From positions 1 to 31,255 of the forward strand of contig JADNRX010000587.1 of NCBI GenBank assembly GCA_015501595.1: a DNA stretch of 31,255 bases, read 5' to 3'. Below the pieces are notes generated by a model. It saw only the letters and a list, made by a program, of their open reading frames with translations, ran no database searches and was not told where the DNA came from. This DNA is from Hymenopellis radicata (Eukaryota; Basidiomycota; Agaricomycetes; Agaricales; Physalacriaceae). The first letter of the stretch is position 1. Every line of letters begins with the position of its first letter. This document shows positions 20,063 through 30,228 of this stretch, in pieces. The position numbers and the translations under genes are program-made.

Positions 20063-21604
20063 TCAAGGGAAGGCCATCGGCAGGTTCTTCAAGGGAGGAC
20101 GGTTAGCAACCTCAAACAAGACATTCGGAAGAGCACCCACTGAAGGTAATGATATGCTCAGCTCTGTACGTCTGTCCAGCATAGGCTGGTTCCACCAAGA
20201 ATTCCGAAAGTATAGAACTACACCGTGAGGCTTACAATCAGCTTCTTGAAGGCAATGAAAGTGCTGCGCGACGTACACAAGAAGCGCTTTGATCTCCATC
20301 AGCGCCATATTCTTCCCAATGCATGCACGTGGTCCAACACCAAACATGAATCGAGAGAACGTAGTGTCATAGCTATCTGGGAGGTCGAGCCATCGTTCCG
20401 GGATAAACCTGTCAACACGTATTACTTCTATATGTGTGCGACAACAAGGACAAAACGTACTGTTCAGCAGTCTCTCCCCAACGCTCTTCAGAGGTGCCCA
20501 CATTGCGGAACTTCATGAGCGGGTGAGCCGCATAGTAGGAACAACGGTGGTAGGCGGCGTACGCAGACATGAACATGTGTTCCCTTCGGAACACTGATGC
20601 CCTTCAACTTGACATCCCTGTTCGCTACTCGACTCGACACCGGGATGGGCGTCATGATCCGCAGACTCTCGCTCCTTGGGTACTAATTAAAAGAAGTTCA
20701 TAAGCACGTTGAAGGGAAAGAACGAACAAGACGGCATCGAGATACACCAGCGATTTGAGCTTTCTGAAATCCGGCTGGCCATCTTGGTTAAAAATTGAAG
20801 CGGATTCCGCACGTAGTCTCTGTTGACGATCTTGGTCGTTCGCTAAAAACCAAAGAGTCTGCGGATTGTTCTTAGATTACCAAGAGTTCAAGGTGACGAA
20901 ATACTGCGCACCCAGGATACAGCCGCTGAAATAGTTTCATGTCCTCCGGTCATGAACGTCAACTATCCAGAAAGTCAGCCACACAGATCTGAGTAGGCCG
21001 GTTCAAAGAGACTGACAACTTGATCAACCAGATCGTCGTCGCTCAGGCCTTCAAGCTCGACATGATCATTCTGTCTCGCATGAACAAGAATGCTCATCAC
21101 GTCCTTCCTCGCAACCGCAGTCCCAGATGCATCGCTGACTTTCTGGTGTATCATATCGCGAGTTATCTCCCTGACGACGGTCATGTATTCCAGGAACCGA
21201 GCGACGCGCGCTAAACAACGAACATTAGTTCCAGGCTGCTCGTGGTGCAAGCAGACCCGACAGACCAGGAAATCCGCCCAACCTCTGGACCCACTTGAGA
21301 CGCCTCGACGACCACGGAGATGTGAGAAGCCATGTCCCCCCAGGTACACAGGTTATCAAAAAGAGAGTAGCGATATTGGATCCTGTCTGTAGTCCCGCGA
21401 GGCCTTCGTACGCTCGTGCGAGTGGTTCATCTGGGTTATTGACAGAGTCGCATTCATAGCCAAACACGCTCTTGCAGAGGAGGTCAAGGGTTATCTTGTT
21501 CACTACGAAGGTTTTCGTTAATTGTGAGGGACTAAATTAAGAGGACGTACGCCAGTGAGCGACGGGAACGACGACGCTCTCTTTCGGCACATCGTCGTCT
21601 ATTA

Positions 21605-21691
21605 CACCGGAGGCAATCATGGAGGGAGGTAAAAGTGACCTGCCTGACAGGCAGGTCGTCAGGCAGGTAACTGGCAGGTGTCCGGCAGGTC
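21605..21691 (+). repeat. Left TIR with GGCAGGT units
   Basis: About 85-bp terminal repeat. It contains four GGCAGGT motifs spaced about 13-15 bp apart after the inverted CCTGCCTGACAGGCAGG. Confidence 0.85.
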
Positions 21692-22312
21692 GTGAATTTG
21701 CCGTAGATAGAGTAAGCATATTATGTCACTCACTTTACTCTGCCTTCTCCCACCACAGCACAACGTTTGTGTTGTGTTCGTCGGCCTCAGAAATTCTTCT
21801 GGGGCTTGTTCAACCTCTTATCTTTGTTCTCCTTCGCTTTTCTCATGTGGTTTGGCTTCGCGCTGGCCGCTGCGCCCTCAGATATGTTCCGGGGCATTCT
21901 GGTGTTCGTCCTCGCTATGTACCAATTTGACAACAACAATTGCCGCGTAAGCCCTCACAAGCGAGGCAGCACTTATACTGGACTATGATCTCCTGTTTCT
22001 TTCTTTCTTGAGGAGCAATTAACACGGATCCGAGATTCATAAGCCCTCTGGACGAGGCCACATGCATTTTTTTCGCGTTCGGCTCTCTCGATGAGCAACG
22101 CGCATGTGTAAGCCTCCCCAGCCGAGCTGCAGGACTCGTGAACGATGGAGACGGGCTTGAAGATGCTGGATTCACTCCTGTGCCATCATATTCTCGCGCA
22201 GCAACAATCGAGGAGCAGAACTTCTAGGCTGGAAGGCGTCGTGGACGCTTCTAGGCCAAGACGGTATGTATTATTTCTTTCCCTCATCGTGTCGTCGCCT
22301 GCCTTGCGGCGA

Positions 22313-22365
22313 CCGTCTCCTCACACCCACCGTCTCCTCACACCCACCATCTCCTCATCACCATT
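22313..22365. repeat. Short tandem repeat inside the TIR element
   Basis: A 17-bp unit (CCGTCTCCTCACACCCA) occurs twice exactly and a third time with changes. Confidence 0.7.
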
Positions 22366-22969
22366 TCCTCCCCTGCCCCCACCTTTCTGCACTTGGTTGA
22401 GCTGCGGTTCTTGCTCTTGCAAGTAGCCGGGGCCTCGCCAATGCGTATCGTGCATGTCGCTAACCCCTGCGCAATTGCTCGGGGGTCGTCGGCATGCACG
22501 AAATGTCCTTCCAACCTCTCCGTTCCTCACGGGTGCACACCCGCCACCCGTTTCGTACCTGCATGGGAAAATCACGGGTAACCTGTACCCAAGCATTGGG
22601 TGATCAGGTTTGGGTGGGAGTGCTCATGAGCCCGTGCTATTCACTATCAATGGTGCATGGTCTCTTGGATGATGATGGTGGTGGGGATTGAGAAGCTGAC
22701 TGTGCGAACCGGGCACGCTTCCCAGTCACTAGACGTGACTCGGAAGGCGCCTGTAGGTCCCGAGGATGGTTCGGGCAGTTGCAGACATGAATCAAAGTAC
22801 GCGACAATGAAATTGATAATGAAGGAATTGATGAAAGGATGATCAAAGCTAAATGAAAGAGCTGCGCGACGCGTGTGGGATAAAATTCAATGTGTTGAGA
22901 GCTATCTGAAACGACTTTGTTGAATCTAATCTAATCTTGCCCTTATAGCTGGTGGAGCAGGTACCAGCG

Positions 22970-23055
22970 ACCTGCCGTCTACCTGCCTTACCACCTGCCT
23001 GTCACCTGCCTGTCAGGCAGGTCACAGCTACCTCCCTTGACTATTGCCCCCGGTG
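22970..23055 (-). repeat. Right TIR with ACCTGCC units
   Basis: Inverted partner of 21605-21691, with the same array of GGCAGGT (here read as ACCTGCC) and the same outermost CACCGG. It differs by one indel and scattered substitutions. Confidence 0.85.
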
Positions 23056-23665
23056 TTAAAGTACGCAGCTTTTTGAGAAATCTGGAAGCGCGCGTGAGTG
23101 AGTCAACGGTGCTTGAAGAGTAATAGAGAATGCGCACCCTTCTATCGGTCCGTAGTACATATCAGATTCTGAAAAATAGGTAGCTCAAACCATCGAAAGA
23201 AGAATTCACAGAAAGCTCACGCTGCGCCACATTCGCCAACGAAAACGCTGGATTGAAAAGCTTCCTCAACCGCTGATGGGTATCCCCATACGTCGTCATC
23301 ATCCCCGTGTTTCCTGCCATGATCCTCAGCAGCGTCTCGATGTACGGCGCCTTATCCCAGTCCGCCCAATTACGGTCAAGGATCTGTGACAGTGCCTCCT
23401 CGTCCTTGATTACGAGACGCTCCATCCCCAGCGGGGCGATGACCCGTACGATGCTCCCGTACCGCTTGAACCATGCTTGTTGAATGGAGCCGACATTGGG
23501 TCCATGCAGGGTGTTGAGTTGGCCGAAGAGAGGATGACCTACAGGAGGACCGGGGATATGTTGGAGAGGCGAAAAGTAACGAGGGTAGAGAACGATTTTG
23601 AAAAGACTGTATACTAATGTCGGAATACTTAGTGGGCGGAGTATGAGTAAAGGAAGAACGAACAT

Positions 23666-23938
23666 GAAAGAGCAAGAGCAAGGTAGCCGACGTGGACTAG
23701 TGTGATAACATCGAAGGAACTAGAGATGGAACTGAATAGCGGGAGGAGCATGATGATGATAACGATGATTTGGAACCAAACGTCCTATTTAAAGTAGCAG
23801 TACCGAGAGGTGACTAAAAAAGGATCGTCCCATGCAACAAAGACTTGATACTGACAGGAAAGATACACGTCGAGACCTAGGTAAATGTCAGCTCCATGTA
23901 GATCATCACAAAAGGTTGACACACCAACTCATAGTACA
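23666..23938. other. Intergenic: P450 5' flank and ADP-ribosylglycohydrolase 3' flank
   Basis: No gene. From about 23855 the sequence (ACACGTCGA..CTAGG..AATGTCA, AGATCATCA) resembles the 3' flank of copy A at about 12960-13016, showing that the duplication extends past the stop codon. Confidence 0.5.
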
Positions 23939-25003
23939 CTAAACGTTCCCCAAAGCTTGTTCCTTCGCCACCAACTCCTCCGTCACGGCCTTTATAACAT
24001 CCTTCTTCACTAGGTCTTTATACCATCCATCTAGCCTTAGCGTCCAAAAAGTTTTATCCTCGTCCGCATCTGTCCCATACCAGCAGCCAGCCAATCCGCC
24101 ATAGACAGCCGCCACGGTATCAGCGTCACTCCCCAAGTTCGCTGCACGTATGGCTCCAGCATCATACGTGTCTGTAGAAAGGAAACAGAACAACGCCGCG
24201 ACGAGCGTATGCAGAACATATCCGGTAGATGGAAGTATGTCTTCCTCTGGCAGTTTTTCCTCCTTCATCCCAAGGATAACCTTCATGATGGGATGATTCG
24301 CGTCGAGATCATCGCCCGTATACGCCAGCGCCTGTCGCAGTTTCGCGTTCTGGTACGGAAACTCGGAAAAGTAGTGCAAGACATCCCGCTTGGTCATCGT
24401 CTCTCCATTCGCGGCAGCACGCATGATCCGCACCACGGCGCCCGTCCACACCTCACACGCCTCTTGGCACATGTCATTCGGGTGCGTCGTGAGACTGCTT
24501 CGCCTCGCCAGTTCCCTCGCTTCCTTCTCATCGCGCCAGTATAACACTCCCACGGGGATAACACGCATCAGACTCCCATTACCCGAACACACTTCCCCAC
24601 CCAGACTTTGCTTGATCGTCTTCAGCGCGTCGGGGGTCGAGTCCCCGGCGTAGATGGCGACTGCTTGTCGAATCGTATTCCCGATGTCGAAGCAATTCCC
24701 CGTCGCACTAAGCACGCCATCCGTCCACCACCGAGTATACGCTGCAAGTTGATCCTCCTCGTCGAATCCCTTGTCGGACGCGATGGAGCGCGCGAGGCAA
24801 AGCGCCATGCTCGTATCGTCCGTCCAGACCCCCTTTGGTAGGTTGAAGTTAGCATTAGGGAGCATTCGGTCGACGAAGGGGAATTTAAAGCGGCGGTGGA
24901 ACTCGGCAGGACCGCCTAAAGCGTCAGCAAGAGCCGTGCAGAGGATGGCACAGCGAATCTTGGTCGAAGGAGGAGCGATGGTGACGATTTGGGAGAGAGA
25001 CAT
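23939..25003 (-). CDS. ADP-ribosylglycohydrolase (ARH/DraG family), copy B, 354 aa
   Basis: Same length as copy A with no gaps. By eye about 40 of 354 residues differ, so close to 88-89 percent identity. It keeps the first metal-binding motif VWTDDTSM and the second as GSDADTVAAVYGGLAG (copy A has GND). The segment ALGGPAEFH is closer to the family pattern than copy A. It has the same orientation, is intronless, and starts at the Met of MSLSQIV. The 5' flank is also duplicated but carries a 14-bp insertion near 25022. The middle third of the gene is identical at DNA level to copy A over 124 bp (24303-24426). Expected role: hydrolysis of ADP-ribosyl bonds in the cytosol or nucleus; substrate unknown. 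Confidence 0.87.
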   Translation of the reverse strand: MSLSQIVTIAPPSTKIRCAILCTALADALGGPAEFHRRFKFPFVDRMLPNANFNLPKGVWTDDTSMALCLARSIASDKGFDEEDQLAAYTRWWTDGVLSATGNCFDIGNTIRQAVAIYAGDSTPDALKTIKQSLGGEVCSGNGSLMRVIPVGVLYWRDEKEARELARRSSLTTHPNDMCQEACEVWTGAVVRIMRAAANGETMTKRDVLHYFSEFPYQNAKLRQALAYTGDDLDANHPIMKVILGMKEEKLPEEDILPSTGYVLHTLVAALFCFLSTDTYDAGAIRAANLGSDADTVAAVYGGLAGCWYGTDADEDKTFWTLRLDGWYKDLVKKDVIKAVTEELVAKEQALGNV

Positions 25004-26745
25004 GGTAGTTCGATGCAAGTTACATGATAGGAATCAAGCGGGACGATCAAAGTCAAACATTCCGATAGGAGGGCTGTGATACCAAGACGATGCCTACACG
25101 CCCCGTGGGGAGGAGAGCTGGCTGCATTACTGGTGCTTTGGCTATCTTCCACGGTAACAGGAGTACCAACGGGGTATAGAATCTGTATTCCGAACTTGGA
25201 TTGTGACTGAGGTGCGACGTCATTGTAGTGGGTCTGCTTCGAGGAACAATCCGAACATTCCGTTTGTCCACAGACCATTTAGGGCTGGTGGTGTGGGCAC
25301 ATACGAACAACACCTGGTGAATTGTAACTTAAGAAGAAAGATTAACATGGTTGATTCAATATCAATGCATCCAAAGAACTCACAAGATATATATGACTTT
25401 TTGGCGGTGGTTCGTGGTACCCGCTGTAGAGTACGTTTCAAAAGACATGCGGTCCACCTGTGCGGAGGGTCAAGCAAATAGGTGGGTGGATAGTACAGCT
25501 GGTGGGCAATGAGTGAGTACCAAATGTCTTCCGGAGGCGGCTATTTACTCACCGTCGCATTTATTACAGAATTCCTTTCCAAGGCGCCTTTTGTGCGCGG
25601 TCAACAGCTCGCCGGCCGGGGGAGGCCATTCAAATGCGGGACTGGTGGTGGTCGGGAAAAAAAAAAGCGCGTGCATTATGTAATTCCAACAGCCGATGAA
25701 TATCCGACGGCCGCCAATCATACCGACGGTCTGTCTTTTGCAAGCACTGACCACCAAACTTGGCTTTTGACCACCACGACGACCTTTTACCACCCACCCA
25801 TCAGCACCCCACCATCGACCACCATTTATGCCACCTTTGCCTTACCTGCATTTCTTTGCGCGTTGAAGGCCACGACCCGAGCTCGATAGGCGTGTGCTAC
25901 GTTCTGCTGTGACCCGAGCTCGATAGGCACAAGCATTTTTTGTCCTTTGGTCAGACTACAATGGTCTCCTGTTTTGAGGACGTTGAAAGCTACGACCCGA
26001 GCTCGTTAGGCGTATGCTACGTTCAGTTTGATAGCCACGACCCGAGCGCGATAGGCGTGTGCTTGTCTTGCCGTTACCCGAACAGAAAATTGATAGGCAA
26101 GCCGAAAATGTATGCTGATTTTGTGAAACAAACCACGCCCCGAGCTTGTAAGAACGACGATGTTCTATTTCCTCTCTCTATCCTGCATCCTGTCTGTTTT
26201 CGGGGACCATAAATTTTTCGGTGGCTGCTCCTGTACAGTTTGGCGGCGATTGCCGGTCGACGAAAGTATGCCGAATAAGCCGAGCTCTTCCTCTCGTTTG
26301 AACTTCCTATCTCCTTGGATGCTCCTGCCGGCCCTTGAAGTTCTACCGCCGTCGGCGTACGGTGAGATCGGCTTCCTGGAATGGTAGAGAGCGCAAGAGA
26401 CGTACGGGTGATATCTCACGATGTTATCGCGTGCGCACCTCTTGCGACCAGCCGGTCCTGTGGGCCAATTGGCTGTGTAACAACAACAACAACTTTCGCT
26501 GCTTCGGTAAACATCCTGACAATGTTGCTAGCTATTCCTGCAGATGATTATGTTGTTCGCAATGTTCTCAGGCTTGCGCGCGTGATTATTTGGTATAGTA
26601 TGTACCGTCCTGCACCAGCTGCTCGCGCTGTAAAAGCATAAAAGAATGGATGCTGATGTTCACTGAGCCCGCAGTTCAAAACTAAGTCGAGTAGTAGTTT
26701 CAGTACGTGGAAAGTTCTGCTAACTGGTGATTAGGACTTCACTTT
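25004..26745. other. Gene-poor stretch with degenerate repeats
   Basis: The first about 170 bp is duplicated flank of the ADP-ribosylglycohydrolase. Beyond it open frames are short or low complexity (Thr/Pro-rich around 25750-25850, poly-A at 25661-25670) and show no family features. The repeat cluster at 25863-26150 lies here. Confidence 0.4.
25863..26150 (+). repeat. Degenerate dispersed repeats, about 20-45 bp units
   Basis: ACGACCCGAGCTCGATAGGC and close variants begin at about 25872, 25909, 25992 and 26037, with a weaker copy at about 26134. The copies at 25863 and 25982 are similar over about 45 bp, including TGCTACGTTC. Spacings are 37, 83, 45 and about 97 bp. Three of the copies are in the same frame and would encode (Y/H)DPS(S/A)(L/I)GVC, but no gene context supports coding. 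Confidence 0.7.
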
Positions 26746-28275
26746 TCATGTGCGTGTGAGAACAGAATAACTAACCGCAAAGGAATCAGTTAAGGTCTGC
26801 TTCGACGGATCGGGACGTAGCTGTTCGCTTAGTCGTTTCCGAGAGTTAAGCATCGTCACCATCGATATAGTGTAGACTGTCTCCCGAGATGAGCAAGGAT
26901 AACCCTGTGAGAGTCGACGGACCTCACATTTGGACACAACGTCACCGAGAGCAAGGTATATGAGGTCACGGCTGTCGAAGATGATCTGCAGATGGCGTCA
27001 GATTGTTGAGCACGGCTGGCAGTTCGACATACAAAGACCATCACCACGAGCGCCAGCACCGTAGTCAGGATCCCGTTATTGATCGTGTACAGAATCAATC
27101 GATTGATGAGAGTGTCTGTCCTACCCCATGTCCCCGAACGCGTAGACCTGGATAAAATGATGGATGAGATGCGGATGCCCCGAGGTATCATCGAGAGATA
27201 CTTGCAAGTTCTTGGGAGTCCTCGGTCGGCTCTTATGCAAGATCACTGTCAATGAGGCGGCGATTACAATGTCAAGAAAAGCGGCGACGGCGAGAGCCAC
27301 TTTGGTCAAGGTCTACTTTCTTATCAATAACGAAGCAACGAAGCCGGCCGGACTTGCGTACGAGAGGGAGGTGGCCGAGGCGGTTATCTCCCGACAGACT
27401 TTGCAGAGGTTAGCTTGGGATGACAAAGGAATGCGTGCGAGGCTCACAGGAATCCTGTCACGACTAGAGTGTGCGTATGAGCTTTTCATCCATCTGAGTA
27501 ATCTAACGGACTCACTCCAAGAAAAAGCTGTTGTCGAGTTTAGTATACTGGCCTATTGATAGGAGTATAACGTACCGAGGTTTAAAAGAGCAAGAAAGCA
27601 CTTCATCAATCATCAACCAATCATCAACAACGGAACACACGGAGAAGGCTAAACAAACATACGATGGAAAGAGGTAACACCTTGACCTTTCGATCTGTCA
27701 CTGTAGAGATGTTACACAACACAGTAGCATTAGTGAACCGATTAACTCACGAATATAGATCCTTCGAGCGTAGCTAAGGTGCACAATGAACACTACGCAT
27801 GCCTACCCGCGATCATAGTAAGTCATTCATCGGACAACACGGAGAAAACGTCACTGACAAGGAGGCCCAAGTTAACGGCAGGCGCCCAGATAATGTTCAT
27901 GAGCGCACTCGGGTTATTGTAGTTCACAACGAGATAGTAGTGTACTCCATATATCGTGTTTCCAAAGTGGGCTGACTCGAAAAGCCAAATGACTGCAACC
28001 TGTAGAGTTGATGAGAAATAAACACATTCGGCTAATTTTCCAACATACAGTCCACTTCATGAGTGCCGGATCTGACCTCGAGTGATGGCGAAAGTACGAG
28101 ATGATTTGCATGCACGCCACACCGAACAGACTTTGAAGAGAACACATCAGCAAGTGTGTAGTGAAGAATTACTACCGGTTCACCTGGCTGACGCGATGAG
28201 GCCAAAGAAGTATGCACCATACGTCGTGCCGAGGTCTACTGACACAGCCGGATGGCACTCGGTAGTGGAGGACAT
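26746..28275 (-). CDS. DUF6534-type multi-pass membrane protein
   Basis: Exons on the minus strand: 28275-28184, 28130-28049, 27999-27859, 27802-27751, 27700-27663, then one or more exons up to 27202, 27147-27033, 26985-26928 and 26876-26746. The start is ATG at 28275. Landmarks in order: VDLGTTYGAYFFGLIASA, FGVACMQIISYFRHHS, YGVHYYLVVNYNNPSALM, VVFIVHLSYARRIYI, VALAVAAFLDIVIAASLTVIL, TDTLINRLILYTINNG and VSKFYTISMVTMLNSRKRL. These match the Agaricomycete family of seven-helix proteins annotated as DUF6534; their function is not established. Two weak points: the exon(s) between 27663 and about 27309 could not be resolved, and the join between 27202 and 27147 is out of phase, implying a frameshift or a missed splice site. 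It may therefore be a recently broken gene. Confidence 0.72.
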
Positions 28276-29773
28276 GCTCTATACAGAGAATGGGGACTGC
28301 GGGCTCAGTGACGCTCATCATGAGTAGGCGCGCTTATAAGGAAGGTCTGCAGTTCTGAGCATCATGATTTTGACCTCCGTCGTCGCCAGAAGCCTGACAA
28401 TCTAGCAAGACCGGTGAGTACGGCAGATGTCGTAGCAGAAGTGGACTGACTTCGCCATCGTGATATCCCCGTGTCGCATAGTTTCATAGATACTGCACCG
28501 GTAAAGGATGATGAGAGTAGAACAGTCACACAATTTCATGAATCACTTACATAGACGCGGGAAGATCCCATCCCATGATGTTGATATGATGTGAGCGGCG
28601 GTTCTAGTACACGGAGAGGTACTGTATTACAAGCGCCGAGAAAAGCTTTCCAAACACTGGCGACGCAGTTTCGGGAGCATCGACTTGCAGACAAAATACT
28701 ACCGGAGTCGGACACGCCTCCGTTCGAAGGCCAGACGAGATTCTTTGTCAGATACTTGGAACGAGGGAAAGCCTTGAATTGGAGCTGATGGTAACGGAAG
28801 AAGGCGCGGATTGCCGCCGCGGCATCTGACAACGCGCATTTCCCATCGTTCTTCGGTGTGCTGTCCTGGGAGACACAATTGAAGCCATAACCAACAGGAG
28901 TAATTAATCAAAGAGACTAGTACGTCACTTACGAAAGTACGAGCGGGAGACGTAAAGACTTGAAATAGACGCTTGAACTGCGCTTGAATAGACGTCGGTC
29001 GACTCGGTCCTTAATCTGATCTGCAATTTACAGATCTGAGATTCCATCACTTTCGAAATAGATTCTCGGGAAGCTCAATAGACAGGCCAACCCGCGTCGC
29101 GTTCAACGGGACCCTCCCTGGTCCTCAATGTGCAAGACACTGTTTCGTGCCTGTCAACGACTAGCAAGCGAAGAAGCAAATCGTTCGTACCATGATAGAG
29201 GATATTGACGTAGGCCAACGATATGTTGAGAACACAATAGAGTCTATAACAACTTCGGAGGAATCGGAGAAGTAACGGCAGGAGATCATATAAGACGAGA
29301 ATAAGCCTAGATCGCAGAAAAAAGTCGCGTACATCAGGTCACGGAGACGTCAATGGATCGCCTTTCCTGACGGAGAAGATTTACGCATCTTGCAGGACCG
29401 ACTTCCCGCTGGCGTGTGGCATGATCAGGAAGCCTTCAAGTCAGTATTGAAAAAGTCGTTGGGGCGCGGTGATGGTCAACACGTGTTGTTCGGATGTACG
29501 CAGTTAATTTATTGCGCCATTAGGAAGTTATGGGGGCGCTCAGTCTCCAAATATCCTTGCTCGTTACTGTGCGAATGTAGAGAGATTTGAATGGTGATAG
29601 TTTGGAGTAGAGGACGCGACAGGGGGCATTTATCGGCCCGGTGACCCGCACCTTGATGTCTAACTAACCACACATACGCGATTCGCAAATTAAAACACAC
29701 AACAACGCCCGACAGTCCTCAAGCTTCAGGGATTTACAAAGGACGAATTTGCCGAAAATCACGATGTTAACAC
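28276..29773. other. Stretch without recognisable genes
   Basis: Open frames up to about 98 codons occur on both strands (for example 28591-28788 plus and 28536-28832 minus, overlapping), but none shows family features, and I could not link them into a multi-exon gene. Confidence 0.35.
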
Positions 29774-29818
29774 GTGTCGTATTTCTCTTCCTTACCAACT
29801 CCTTTGACTAAGGGTACC

Positions 29819-30142
29819 ATGGCGTCCCCTACCAGTCTGCCAGGCCTGCCCAAGATCCCGAGTCTCTATGAGAATGAGGGGTCCCTTCTCTGCTGCAAAG
29901 ATATAGGAACCACCGACTTTACATCCTGCCTCACGCATCTCGAGGAGCTATTGTACGAACATCTGTGGAGCGGTTGGAGAGCCCTCCGATTTACCACTCT
30001 AGATAAGGAAGGAAACGGGCCTTACGAATTTCATGCTTCACGAGTTCTACTCGCTCCATCGCGTCGAAGCCTTTCTACACCTTTAGATTTGTTGAATGGA
30101 GACTCGTTTGCTCCATTTCGAAGTGTAAACGTTACTTTCTGA
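29819..30142 (+). CDS. Small hypothetical protein, 107 aa
   Basis: Open frame from an ATG in good context (TACCATGG) to TGA. An upstream in-frame ATG at 29774 would add 15 residues. The product is MASPTSLPGLPKIPSLYENE..., with two Cys in LLCCKD and a predicted helix TSCLTHLEELLYEHLWSGW. No family was recognised, and no transmembrane segment or signal peptide is seen. It could be a first exon of a longer gene or a spurious frame. Its neighbour on the right is the convergent dehydrogenase gene, with only about 90 bp between stops. Confidence 0.4.
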   Translation: MASPTSLPGLPKIPSLYENEGSLLCCKDIGTTDFTSCLTHLEELLYEHLWSGWRALRFTTLDKEGNGPYEFHASRVLLAPSRRSLSTPLDLLNGDSFAPFRSVNVTF

Positions 30143-30228
30143 GCAGAAGCTGGAATGTGAAAGGAAAACACGGAATCATTTGCTTCTTTGCATACAGTTT
30201 GTACAGGTTCTTCTTGAGCAGCGACACC

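Larger units (their letters stand above)
21605..23055. mobile_element. Non-autonomous TIR element (1451 bp) inserted in the P450 gene
   Basis: The left end starts CACCGGAGGCAAT at 21605; the right end read on the minus strand starts CACCGGGGGCAAT at 23055. Similarity of the inverted ends continues for about 85 bp, including GGGAGGT and a perfect 20-bp stretch GTGACCTGCCTGACAGGCAG. A direct TTA flanks both ends (21602-21604 and 23056-23058). Each end carries several GGCAGGT units. No transposase-like reading frame is seen inside, so movement would need a partner elsewhere. A 3-bp TTA/TAA duplication is typical of PIF/Harbinger elements, but the terminal sequence alone does not prove that class. 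Removing the element plus one TTA rejoins the P450 exon in frame, which confirms the boundaries. Confidence 0.9.
20063..23665 (-). pseudogene. Cytochrome P450 monooxygenase gene, split by a TIR element
   Basis: N-terminal exon (23665 to about 23220): hydrophobic anchor MFVLPLLILRP..., a Pro-rich hinge HIPGPPVGHPLFGQ, then NTGMMTTYGDTHQRLRKLFN (helix C W/HxxxR region). The next exons continue to the insertion at 23055. After the element come NKITLDLLCKSVFGYECDSV, ARFLEYMTVVREITRDM, the I-helix TGGHETISAAVSW, LKSLVYLDAV, an ExxR as ESLR, AYAAYHR, RFIPERWLDLP and the haem loop FMFGVGPRACIG. So all hallmarks of an Agaricomycete membrane P450 are present in order, with short introns. Two lesions: the 1451-bp element at 21605-23055 lies inside an exon, and a frame change lies near 20575, between PKGTHV and FMSAYAAYHR. 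Exon limits not listed are approximate. The substrate is unknown. The gene was probably functional until recently. Confidence 0.85.

Noticed and set aside
21605..23055. TIR element as piggyBac or hAT
   Set aside because: Flanks are TTA on both sides rather than TTAA on the left, and there is no 8-bp duplication.
24209..24544. Plus-strand open frames over the ADP-ribosylglycohydrolase genes (also 13302-13586, 13864-14208, 24771-25079)
   Set aside because: They mirror each other only because both copies are duplicated; the minus-strand frames carry the family motifs.
25509..25889. 126-codon open frame on the plus strand
   Set aside because: Spans a poly-A run and a Thr/Pro simple-sequence tract, with no motif and no homologue recognised.
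25863..26150. Repeat cluster considered as a CRISPR-like array
   Set aside because: Eukaryotic context, irregular spacing, diverged units and no associated genes.
28536..28832. 98-codon minus-strand frame and overlapping plus-strand frame 28591-28788
   Set aside because: Mutually overlapping, no recognisable family, and no convincing splice partners.
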